Shown piece after piece: positions 55,266 through 63,677 of a DNA stretch of 64,000 bases. The stretch is taken from assembly GCA_963974345.1 (NCBI GenBank), contig CAXBBW010000009.1, positions 104,285-168,284 of the forward strand. The letters are read 5' to 3'. Under the pieces are notes generated by a model. That model did not search any database. It was given only the letters and a program-made list of their open reading frames with translations, and had not been told where the DNA came from. A program made the translations under genes and the position numbers. The stretch comes from RHLJ01 sp963974345. Lineage in GTDB: Bacteria > Bacteroidota > Rhodothermia > Balneolales > Balneolaceae. Each line of letters begins with the position of its first letter. Position 1 is the first letter of the stretch.

Positions 55266-56981
55266 TTAATAAACCTCTTTTCTAAAAGCTTCAAAACTTA
55301 GCATAAACCCAACCTGGATTACTAATTCAACTTTTCGGTTCTTATAAAACTCAGTAATTAAATAGTCAATTTTCTTTAGATCGTAGAAAGATTGCTCTCT
55401 CACTTCTTGAGAAGAAAATATATCTCGAATATATTCTTCTAGCGATAACATGAGGGTAATATTTTGGGTATTTTTGAATCCAATTTCAAATTTTCGCTTT
55501 GTTTTCATCCACATCATCGATGATATATCTTTCATCCAATATGGATAAACATCATCACCTTTTACTAGTGGAATCTTAGAAAGAGAAGGCGCCATGTCTT
55601 GAATAATCGTTCTATAAAGACCAGCATTTACCCGTTCCTTTTCAGGAATACGTAGTAGTTTATCTAAGAAATCTGGTTGAACAAAAGGCATAATGTGGAA
55701 TAAAGTTTCATCAATAAGTTCTTGATTTAATCCCGAAAGATTTTGACATCTCGAACGAATACTAAAAATATCGAGCCAGTTTCCAACTCCAATTTCTTTT
55801 GCGGATGGCATCGATTCAAGTTCAATACTAAGCTCTTCGAAAAGTCCAGTTTTCATTTCATGAACTATTTCAGAGGAAAAAATATCTGCTTTATTTGTAG
55901 AAAGATATGGAAGTAATCCATCGATCGACTTTTCGAATACTGCTTGTCGAGCTTTTAACTCAATACCCTTTAGATATCTTCTTCTTGCAATTTCTCCAAA
56001 CCCTCCGTCAACAGAAATAGTATTTTGATCTCCTAACTTTCTATATCCCAATAAAGGCTCAATATGAAATATTGAAGAAGAGAGCATGGTTCTAGAAGTG
56101 ATCTCTGAAAGAAGTTTATGTACAACATCAGACTCTGGGGTATGAATAGGAATGATTTCGTGTTTAAACACATAATGTTTATTAATCTGTGTTGCATAAG
56201 TAACATCAGGGTGACCATTTAAATCAAACGTATACAAGCTTAAATCAAAACTTTCTTTGGAGGCTAATAACGCTAATAAAACTCTTGAATCTAGTCCCCC
56301 AGAAAGACCAAGAGATGTTTTAGAAAAACTGTTCATTGCGGAAGAAGAGAAACCTTGCAGAGAATCTATAACTTCATTAGGAGAAGATTTAAATGATTTG
56401 GGAATCCATCTTTTATTATTGAAACTAAGATTTGATTCAGTAATATGTGCATATCCACCTTGAGCCAATCTGTCTATTCTGTTAATAAAACAAGAAGATG
56501 AAAAGGGATTTATTGAAAGCCAGTTACTCCCAAATAGCTTCCAGTTGATGTCAGTCTCTTCAACAAGCTTAAGCATCCAATCCAATCTAGTTGAAAAAAG
56601 GACATAGTCTTTATTCTGATGCAGGAAAATATTCCTCATTCCCAATCGATCAGTAAAAAACTCTACCTCAATATCTGACCATTTTATGATGGCAAAGTGA
56701 CCATTTAAATCTTGATGAAGATCAACGTCTTCATCAAAAGCCTTCTCCCAATCTTCTTGTTTAAGAACTCTCGGAGAATGTTCTGATGTGATGCCTATTC
56801 CACAGGAAATCCAGCCTTTGGTAGAATCAGAATTGCAATAATAATGAGTATTTAAGGGGTTTCCTTCAGAACAAATAAATAGTGAATTATTCTCGAATGT
56901 GAAATCAGGAGTTGAAACTATATCTTTAATTTCCGACTTCAGAGCATCATTTTTTCCATAAACCCCAATGAAGCTACTCAT
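55266..56981 (-). CDS. Asparagine-synthetase-related protein lacking the glutaminase cysteine
   Basis: A 571-residue AsnB-like protein. The N-terminal half has class II amidotransferase features (LNGHFAIIKWSDIEVEFFTDRLGMRNIF), but residue 2 is Ser rather than the catalytic Cys, so glutamine hydrolysis is not expected. The C-terminal half has the PP-loop SLGLSGGLDSRVLLALLA near 225-240 for ATP-dependent adenylation of a carboxylate. Related ammonia-independent family members include lasso-peptide cyclases and beta-lactam synthetases. No small precursor gene is visible in the 60 and 31 bases flanking it. The substrate is unknown. Confidence 0.8.
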   Translation of the reverse strand: MSSFIGVYGKNDALKSEIKDIVSTPDFTFENNSLFICSEGNPLNTHYYCNSDSTKGWISCGIGITSEHSPRVLKQEDWEKAFDEDVDLHQDLNGHFAIIKWSDIEVEFFTDRLGMRNIFLHQNKDYVLFSTRLDWMLKLVEETDINWKLFGSNWLSINPFSSSCFINRIDRLAQGGYAHITESNLSFNNKRWIPKSFKSSPNEVIDSLQGFSSSAMNSFSKTSLGLSGGLDSRVLLALLASKESFDLSLYTFDLNGHPDVTYATQINKHYVFKHEIIPIHTPESDVVHKLLSEITSRTMLSSSIFHIEPLLGYRKLGDQNTISVDGGFGEIARRRYLKGIELKARQAVFEKSIDGLLPYLSTNKADIFSSEIVHEMKTGLFEELSIELESMPSAKEIGVGNWLDIFSIRSRCQNLSGLNQELIDETLFHIMPFVQPDFLDKLLRIPEKERVNAGLYRTIIQDMAPSLSKIPLVKGDDVYPYWMKDISSMMWMKTKRKFEIGFKNTQNITLMLSLEEYIRDIFSSQEVREQSFYDLKKIDYLITEFYKNRKVELVIQVGFMLSFEAFRKEVY

Positions 56982-57012
56982 AAATTTTTGCTTTTAAATT
57001 AAGAGTAACCCT

Positions 57013-58293
57013 CTATAGTTGTAAATCCAATGTTAATTCTTCTCCATCTCTCAAAATAGTGATAGTTGTTAACTGTCCTTTTTTGAGCGTATTTAAAGCA
57101 CTCATATAACCGTAAATATCCTCAAGAGTTTCGCCCCCAAGTCCAACAATAATATCTCCACCTTTAAGGCCTGCATTAGCAGCCGATTGCCCTGGATTGG
57201 TACCAGTAATTTTCATTCCTTTTCCATCATACCCATAATCTGGAAGTACGCCTAAAGTGGGTCCTTCAAGTCGCATACTTTGTCTTTGCTCACCTGGCGC
57301 CTCAATAAATTCCAAGTCTTGTTGATCTAGATCATCCAACTGCTCTACCACTCTTACCAAGTGTTTAAGAACTAATACTTCTCCTTCTGAATTAATGTAT
57401 TCAGTGTCATCACTTGGTCGGTGATAATCAGAGTGTGTATCCGTGAAATAGTGAAGCACGGGAATGTTTTTATAATAGAAACTAGTGTGATCACTCGCTC
57501 CAGTTCCATCAGCTACAAGACTTAAGTTTAAAGAATCTGTATTCGCTGTATTATTGATGGATTCCCATTTGTCAGCTGTTCCATTACCAAAAATGAGGAG
57601 TTTTTTTTCAGCATTCATTCTTCCAATCATATCCATATTAATCATCGCAAGAGCGTTACTAAGATCAACAGTAGGTTCGTTCGCGTAATGAGCTGAGCCG
57701 AGTAACCCCATTTCTTCACCTGAGAAAGCCAGAAATAAAATATCTGTAGCTGGACGGTTTTCAGAAAAATATTGAGCTAATTCAAGCAATCCTGTAGTCC
57801 CAGAAGCATTATCGTCAGCGCCATTATGTATGCGCTCAACTTCACCTCTGTATAGCGAACCAAACTCTCCATATCCAAGGTGATCGTAATGGGCTCCGAT
57901 AATAATAAACTCATCAGAATCACCAGTACCTTTTAGCATGGCTACTACATTTTTTGAAAGTCGCTTCTCCCCAGTTGTATCAGTTGAATGCGGATTTCTA
58001 AGAACAGAAGTATTTATGGTATATTCCTGAAAATAAGTGCGCTCATTTCCGGCTGGTTCTAATCCAAAATCTCTGAAATAATCGGCAATATAATTTGCAG
58101 CTTTAGCTTCATCAGCGGTGCCTGCTTCACGTCCCTTTAATTCATCTGATGCCAAATAAGTGATGTGAGTTTCAACATCGGCGGCTGTAATATCAATAGA
58201 AAGGTTGGGTTCGTTTTCTTTTTGTGATGTAGCACAAGCAATAGAGATAGCGATTAAAAGTAACGCTGAAGTTTTTATAGAGATTGTATTCAT
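57013..58293 (-). CDS. M28 family zinc peptidase lipoprotein with PDZ domain
   Basis: A 426-residue lipoprotein, lipobox near residue 19 (ISIAC). The M28 domain has the metal sites HYDHLGYG, NGADDNASGTTG, FSGEEMGLLGS, MINMDMIG and HSDYHRPSDD, giving two zinc sites. A PDZ domain (about 340-420) is recognised by GLKGGDIIVGLGGETLEDI. It removes N-terminal residues from peptides outside the inner membrane. It lies 31 bases from the asparagine-synthetase-like gene and may be co-transcribed upstream of it. The start faces the palindromic repeat and TPP riboswitch region. Confidence 0.9.
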   Translation of the reverse strand: MNTISIKTSALLLIAISIACATSQKENEPNLSIDITAADVETHITYLASDELKGREAGTADEAKAANYIADYFRDFGLEPAGNERTYFQEYTINTSVLRNPHSTDTTGEKRLSKNVVAMLKGTGDSDEFIIIGAHYDHLGYGEFGSLYRGEVERIHNGADDNASGTTGLLELAQYFSENRPATDILFLAFSGEEMGLLGSAHYANEPTVDLSNALAMINMDMIGRMNAEKKLLIFGNGTADKWESINNTANTDSLNLSLVADGTGASDHTSFYYKNIPVLHYFTDTHSDYHRPSDDTEYINSEGEVLVLKHLVRVVEQLDDLDQQDLEFIEAPGEQRQSMRLEGPTLGVLPDYGYDGKGMKITGTNPGQSAANAGLKGGDIIVGLGGETLEDIYGYMSALNTLKKGQLTTITILRDGEELTLDLQL

Positions 58294-58377
58294 TGAATAA
58301 ACATAAATTTATTGGAAGCTAGAATTTAACAGGCTTTTTTGAATTAAATGTGAAAAAGGTTGGTAAAATAAGAAAAT

Positions 58378-58505
58378 CCTCCCTTGAGGGAGGTGTCCCG
58401 AAGGGACGGAGGGTGTTGTGAGGATTTAGAGTTACTAAACTTAACAACACCCCTCAGATTAAATCGGGAACGACCGATTTAATCGTGTCCCTCGAGGAGA
58501 GACTT
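58378..58505. repeat. Composite palindromic intergenic repeat (REP-like)
   Basis: Within about 130 bases are nested inverted repeats: hairpin CCTCCC-TTGA-GGGAGG (58378-58393), hairpin GTCCC-GAA-GGGAC (58395-58407), an outer pair GGGTGTTGT/ACAACACCC (58411-58419 with 58444-58452), and a perfect 11-bp stem GATTAAATCGG/CCGATTTAATC (58457-58467 with 58474-58484). Flanking GTGTCCCTCGAGG echoes the first half. Similar GC-rich modules are scattered in genomes of this phylum. It is extragenic, between divergent genes. Confidence 0.7.
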
Positions 58506-58582
58506 GTTACGCATTAAAAGCAAACGATATGATTGATTCGATACTGTCAATTAACCCTCAAACTCATTAACTTTGTACCAAC

Positions 58583-58663
58583 GGTTAGGGGTGCTTTAAC
58601 AAAGTGTTGAGGCTGAGAACATACCCTGCTACCTGATCCGGATAATACCGGCGGAGGAAAACC
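58583..58663 (+). promoter_or_regulatory. TPP (thiamine pyrophosphate) riboswitch
   Basis: The THI-box signatures occur in order: TTAGGGGTGC, GGCTGAGAACATACCC, ACCTGATCCGGATAATACCGGCG and GGAGGAAAACC, closing a short P1 (GGTT/AACC). The CTGAGA and CCTGAT cores are intact. It controls the TonB-dependent receptor gene starting 62 bases downstream, probably at translation, since the region after it can pair with the SD. Confidence 0.95.
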
Positions 58664-58689
58664 AGTGCACTTCGCATTAATGTTGACCT

Positions 58690-58721
58690 CCTCCCATTAA
58701 TTAATCACTTTTAATTGGAGG
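58690..58721 (+). promoter_or_regulatory. SD-sequestering helix downstream of the TPP riboswitch
   Basis: CCTCC (58690-58694) pairs with the SD GGAGG (58717-58721) of the receptor gene, reinforced by AATTAA/TTAATT (58699-58704 with 58711-58716) around a 6-base loop, with a 4-base bulge on the left side. An accessible SD would need this helix to open, so TPP binding could favour it and shut translation. The alternative pairing in the unbound state is not worked out here. Confidence 0.65.
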
Positions 58722-58725
58722 AAAG

Positions 58726-61125
58726 ATGTTTACAAAAACATTCTATTCTAAGTCGCTTTGGGCGGCAATTTTTTCATTATTATTTATTACTCAAAGCTAT
58801 GCACAAACCATTTCAGGTTATGTGTATGAAATTCAAACCAGAGAACCACTTGCGGGATCTGCAATTCGACAAGTGGGAACTTCTCGAGGAGTAGTATCTA
58901 ACATTGATGGAAGCTTTGAATTCAAACTAAATGAAAACGAGAGTAAACAAATCCAAGTTACTTTTGTGGGTTTTAAAGATAAATTCGTAGATGTTTCCAC
59001 AGGAGAAAAAAACATCATAATCTATCTTGAGCCAGAAACGTATGTAAGTGATGATGTATTCGTAAAAGCAACTCGTGTAGACGATACAACACCATTCTCA
59101 TACACCAATATTGATAAAGCTCAGCTTGACGAAAAAAACCTTGGACAAGATGTGCCATATCTACTCAGAAATACACCGTCGGTAGTTACAACTTCTGATG
59201 CTGGTGCAGGAATTGGATATACTGGCATTCGAATTCGTGGAGTTGATCCAGCACGAATAAATGTAACCATTAATGGAATTCCAGTTAATGATGCAGAATC
59301 ACATGGAACATTTTGGGTTGATTTACCAGATATCGCTTCTTCAGTTGAGAACATTCAAATCCAACGAGGTGTGGGGACTTCAACGAATGGAGCATCAGCT
59401 TTTGGAGCTTCCATCAATTTACAAACCAGTACATCAAGAATAGATCCTTCTGCAGAAATAAATACAGGGATCGGCTCCTTTAATACTCAAAAAGCGAACA
59501 TTCTTTTGGGTTCTGGCTTGATGGAAAATGGTTGGATGTTTGAAGGTCGTCTGTCCAAAATTTTATCAGATGGATACATCGATCGTGCTAGCGCTAACCT
59601 GAATTCTTTTTATTTGTCGGGTTCAAAAAGAGGAGAACGAAGCCTGTTAAAAGCAGATGTTTTTTCAGGGAAAGAAATTACATACCAAGCTTGGTACGGA
59701 GTGGAGCAAAGTGTTTTGGAAAGTGGAAATAGAACCTTTAACGAAGCAGGAACAGAAAAATCTGGAACTCCATATGACAATCAAGTAGACAACTATCGCC
59801 AAGATTATTACCAACTGCATTACTCTTATCAATTAGCAAATAATTGGACGGCGAACGCATCTCTTCACTATACAAAAGGAATTGGATATTACGAAGAATA
59901 TAAAGCGGATGAAGAGCTAGCAGAATATGGTATTAACTCGACAATAAGTACAAATTCGGATTTAGTTCGTCGCCGTTGGCTAGACAATGATTATTATGGC
60001 GGAGTATTTTCTTCTAAATATGAAGGCGAATATTGGGAGGTAACTGTTGGTGGTGGAATTCATCAATATGATGGAGCCCATTTTGGTGAAGTAATTTGGG
60101 CACGAAATGCCGGTGATAGCGAAAACGAACAGCGCTATTATGATAACGATGGGAATAAATTTGATGCCAATTTCTATACAAAGTTCAATTACGAATTCTC
60201 TGATAAAATCAACGGATACTTAGATGCTCAGGTACGAGCTATCTCTTACGACTTTCTAGGATTAGCAAATGATGGTTCTGGGGGATTCACAAATTTATTA
60301 CTAACCGATAACCTGAGCTTCTTCAATCCAAAAGCAGGAATGGTGTACAGAAGCGGAAAAGGTGATAGAGCTTTTATCTCATTTGGAGTGGCAAGTAAAG
60401 AACCAACTCGAGATGAGTATGTAAACTCAACGGTAGAAAGTCGGCCAAATCACGAAACACTTTATAATATTGAAGCGGGATATCACAAAGAACTCGATCA
60501 TTTTTTTGCAGGTGTAAATGCTTATGGAATGTTTTATAACGACCAATTAGTGCTTACTGGACAAATTAATGATGTTGGTGCTTATATCAGAGACAATGCT
60601 GAGCAAAGTTATCGTGTAGGGCTTGAATTAGAAGGTGGTTTTCAGTTAACAGATCAACTTCAATGGGCTTTAAATGGAACCATCAGTAAAAACAAAATAA
60701 ATGAGATTTCTGAATTTATTGATGATTACGACAATGGTGGGCAAATCGAAAGAACTTTCACTGATACCGATATCGCATTTTCACCAAACGTAATAGCGAA
60801 CTCTATTTTTAGTTTCGAAGAAAAAGGATTTATAGGTGAATTAACAACCAAATTTGTTTCAAAACAGTACCTCGATAATACTCAAGATGAAGTGCGTTCA
60901 ATTGATGCTTATTTGGTAAATGATATCCGATTAAGTTATGCACTCATGAGCTTGGGTTTCTTAAAAGGAATAACAGGAACACTATTAATTAATAACATTC
61001 TTGATTCTGAATATGAAGCCAATGGATATACCTTCGGCTATGTTGCAGGAGGGGAGCAGCGCTTTAATTATTATTACCCACAAGCTGGAAGAAATTTCCT
61101 TTTCCAAGTGAAGTGGGAATTCTAG
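58726..61125 (+). CDS. TonB-dependent receptor under TPP riboswitch control (thiamine-type)
   Basis: A 799-residue outer-membrane receptor. Signal peptide to about residue 26 (QSYAQ), a carboxypeptidase-regulatory-like N-terminal domain (about 28-110), plug domain with VPYLLRNTPSVV and GIRIRGVDPARINVTINGIPVNDAESHGTFWVDLPD, then a barrel ending in FLFQVKWEF. An optimal GGAGGAAAG SD precedes ATG 58726. The TPP riboswitch indicates that it takes up thiamine, a phosphate ester or a pyrimidine/thiazole precursor; such receptors are known in Bacteroidota. No inner-membrane transporter or thiamine gene lies in the window. Confidence 0.9.
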   Translation: MFTKTFYSKSLWAAIFSLLFITQSYAQTISGYVYEIQTREPLAGSAIRQVGTSRGVVSNIDGSFEFKLNENESKQIQVTFVGFKDKFVDVSTGEKNIIIYLEPETYVSDDVFVKATRVDDTTPFSYTNIDKAQLDEKNLGQDVPYLLRNTPSVVTTSDAGAGIGYTGIRIRGVDPARINVTINGIPVNDAESHGTFWVDLPDIASSVENIQIQRGVGTSTNGASAFGASINLQTSTSRIDPSAEINTGIGSFNTQKANILLGSGLMENGWMFEGRLSKILSDGYIDRASANLNSFYLSGSKRGERSLLKADVFSGKEITYQAWYGVEQSVLESGNRTFNEAGTEKSGTPYDNQVDNYRQDYYQLHYSYQLANNWTANASLHYTKGIGYYEEYKADEELAEYGINSTISTNSDLVRRRWLDNDYYGGVFSSKYEGEYWEVTVGGGIHQYDGAHFGEVIWARNAGDSENEQRYYDNDGNKFDANFYTKFNYEFSDKINGYLDAQVRAISYDFLGLANDGSGGFTNLLLTDNLSFFNPKAGMVYRSGKGDRAFISFGVASKEPTRDEYVNSTVESRPNHETLYNIEAGYHKELDHFFAGVNAYGMFYNDQLVLTGQINDVGAYIRDNAEQSYRVGLELEGGFQLTDQLQWALNGTISKNKINEISEFIDDYDNGGQIERTFTDTDIAFSPNVIANSIFSFEEKGFIGELTTKFVSKQYLDNTQDEVRSIDAYLVNDIRLSYALMSLGFLKGITGTLLINNILDSEYEANGYTFGYVAGGEQRFNYYYPQAGRNFLFQVKWEF

Positions 61126-61173
61126 AAAATCTATAATTTTATTGATCTGTTAAGAACGGATTTAGGTATGTTC

Positions 61174-63501
61174 TTATTTAATCAAAACCAATCTCTTCGT
61201 CAGGGATTGGTTTTCTGTTTTTAGTCGATAGAAATACATCCCACTCGAAAGGGAAGACGCATCAAACCTAATGGAATGAACTCCCGATAGATAGCGTGCA
61301 TTGATAAGTGTTTGAATTAGCCTGCCTTCAATGCTAAAGACTTCTAGCTTAATATCTGAAGAAGTATTCAGTTGAAAAGAGATCGTAGTTTCTGGGTTAA
61401 ATGGATTTGGATAGTTTTGAAAAAGCTGGATTTCAGCAGGTAGATCAGTTTCGAGTTGAATTGAATTAATTAATCCGTCATTACTAGCTCCTGGAGTAGG
61501 GGATTCAAAGAAAACGAATTTCGAATGTCCATCGCTTATACGTCCATAAGAGTAATCTGTAGTTTGTTCGCCAAACGGAAAGGCATCAACCGTTAAATAA
61601 GTATCTCCAGACTGGAAAAAGAGTCCAATATCTTCTCCTTCTTTACTAAGATTAAATGAAGTATGAAGTGGACCTTCTTTTTCATCATCATCAACCCAAA
61701 CTACTAAAAAGCCTTTGGGCTGAATTGTTGTATCAGGAAAAGCCCATTTATTCTTAATCGTCAAATTATCTGAAAGAAAATAACCATTCAGGGAAATTAA
61801 AGAGTCACTTGGATTATAAATTTCCAGCCAATCAGAAAAAGCCCCACCTTCATCCTGAATCGTAGAACTGTTACTTGCCATAAGCTCATTGATTACCAAA
61901 AGACTTTGCAAGGTTTTAAATTCAAAGGTATCTATTTCAGAAGAATTAACATTGTCTGCTATATCTGTTGCTTTAATCCAATATGTAAGCCATTCTCTAT
62001 CAAGAAATTCAGTTAATGAACCCGAATAAACTCCATCATTTGCTTTTTTATCAATATTTAAGCCATCATCTGAAAGGATTATTTCTAAAGGGGTTATAAA
62101 ATCCATCCCTTCAATCTTTGGAATTATTACTTTAACAGAAGCTAATTCTTCATCTAAAACATCCACATAAAAATTAAGAGCAGAATCTCGCACAAGTTCT
62201 AAATGTACGGAACGAATTATTGGAGTAATATTCTCTAACTGCAATTGCTCTAGTGCTGAATTAATTCGAGTAGTGATATAAGGTTTTAGTCCATATTTAA
62301 CATGTCCACCTAAAGCCGAATTGAAGGAATTGTGATATTCTTCAATATCATATTCATAATCCAAGGTGCGATAAATATCCTCTTCTGCGGCATCTTCCGT
62401 TAAAGCTTTAATACGATCAATTTCTGGAAATAAGATGTCTACATTAAAGAAATCTTCAATAATTTTATTTATATAAAAATTAAGTCGATTTCGATATTCT
62501 TCTACTTCTAATATCCGATAGGTAAGAGGTCGGTTTGCTCCATCTGGTCCCCAATTATTAATATCACGAGTTCCCCAATCTGGTCCAATAAAATCAATGC
62601 CAAAGGTATTGTCATAATCGTAAGGAATAAACTCAAAGCGATTTTCTTCCACATTAAAATAGAGGTAAAAGTTATTTTGATTGTACCAATAGTTATCCCA
62701 ATTTCCTGTTAAAATATCAACCGCCATCCAACGAAGTACCCCATCAACATTTATGTAATCTTCAATTTCATTTATAAAATCTTGTGTATTCGAGTTTTCG
62801 AAAAAACTGATCAAAGAAGCTAGATCTGAGTAATCGTCTTCTTCAGTATTAGTTTTTAATTCGTACACCCTTCGGTCGGCCCAATTAGGACTCCATTTAT
62901 AATCCTCTGGGTTCTCACTTATATACGAGAGATCAGCTGGGTAAAGAGATTTATAAAGATTGCCGTCATCGCTACCAAATCGATCCTTTAGAAACTCATC
63001 ATCAATATGTTCAACATTTAAATAGAGTCCGTAATAATCATTATTTATAAATAATTTAACGTGATTTGCACGTGGAGCCGGGAGATTAATTTCCTGAAAA
63101 ATATCCCAACTTAGTTTAGCTCGCAAAATGGTTGGATCGTTATGCTCACCATTTAAATTCATCTTGTCCAGACCTTTATACTCTCTTCCTTTTTCAAAGG
63201 TATTAAAAGAGACTTTGAATGATTTTTTTTGCGAATCACGTGAGGTATTTCCTCTTAACCTAAAGCCTATATTAAATACAGTATCAGCTTTTTCTTCTTT
63301 TTTAAAAATGAAAGTAGCAGGAAATTCATAATTGCTATTACTGTTTTCAGGTGCCAAAATTAGATCAAGAGAATCTTGTTCAATTTGGATGAAAACTTCT
63401 GCAAGAGAAGTATCATCAAAAAGCCAGTCTGTAGCTGATTGGCTATACCCCAGTACGGGTTGAAGGAATAACGCAGCGATAAATAGGGTGATTTTTTTCA
63501 T
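61174..63501 (-). CDS. CotH kinase-family protein with lamin-tail and T9SS domains
   Basis: A 775-residue secreted protein, signal peptide to about residue 20 (GYSQ). The CotH domain fills about 45-415, with LNGEHNDPTILRAKLSWD and the active-site-like block FIPYDYDNTFGID. A lamin-tail domain (about 530-630; LVINELMASNSS, DWLEIYNPSDSLISL) and a type A T9SS domain (LFQNYPNPFNP) follow. CotH-family proteins are protein kinases that phosphorylate spore coat or surface proteins; the activity here is inferred. LTD domains are common in secreted nucleases and surface proteins. Confidence 0.85.
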   Translation of the reverse strand: MKKITLFIAALFLQPVLGYSQSATDWLFDDTSLAEVFIQIEQDSLDLILAPENSNSNYEFPATFIFKKEEKADTVFNIGFRLRGNTSRDSQKKSFKVSFNTFEKGREYKGLDKMNLNGEHNDPTILRAKLSWDIFQEINLPAPRANHVKLFINNDYYGLYLNVEHIDDEFLKDRFGSDDGNLYKSLYPADLSYISENPEDYKWSPNWADRRVYELKTNTEEDDYSDLASLISFFENSNTQDFINEIEDYINVDGVLRWMAVDILTGNWDNYWYNQNNFYLYFNVEENRFEFIPYDYDNTFGIDFIGPDWGTRDINNWGPDGANRPLTYRILEVEEYRNRLNFYINKIIEDFFNVDILFPEIDRIKALTEDAAEEDIYRTLDYEYDIEEYHNSFNSALGGHVKYGLKPYITTRINSALEQLQLENITPIIRSVHLELVRDSALNFYVDVLDEELASVKVIIPKIEGMDFITPLEIILSDDGLNIDKKANDGVYSGSLTEFLDREWLTYWIKATDIADNVNSSEIDTFEFKTLQSLLVINELMASNSSTIQDEGGAFSDWLEIYNPSDSLISLNGYFLSDNLTIKNKWAFPDTTIQPKGFLVVWVDDDEKEGPLHTSFNLSKEGEDIGLFFQSGDTYLTVDAFPFGEQTTDYSYGRISDGHSKFVFFESPTPGASNDGLINSIQLETDLPAEIQLFQNYPNPFNPETTISFQLNTSSDIKLEVFSIEGRLIQTLINARYLSGVHSIRFDASSLSSGMYFYRLKTENQSLTKRLVLIK

Positions 63502-63677
63502 AGGTTAAATGTACACAAAATGAGATTATCGTTTCTGTATAAAAGAAAATGTAATAAGCATAATTTTTACATTTCAGCCCCTAATAAAGCGCCTTACATC
63601 AATAATTAAACATAATATCACAAAAAAAGGCGTTTTATCAACTTTCTTACGATTTTAACTCTCTTAAAACGGTTAAA

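Noticed and set aside
61126..61173. AAGAAC/GTTCTT inverted repeat between the convergent receptor and CotH genes as terminator
   Set aside because: Short stem with a 12-base loop and no adequate T-run; too weak to call.
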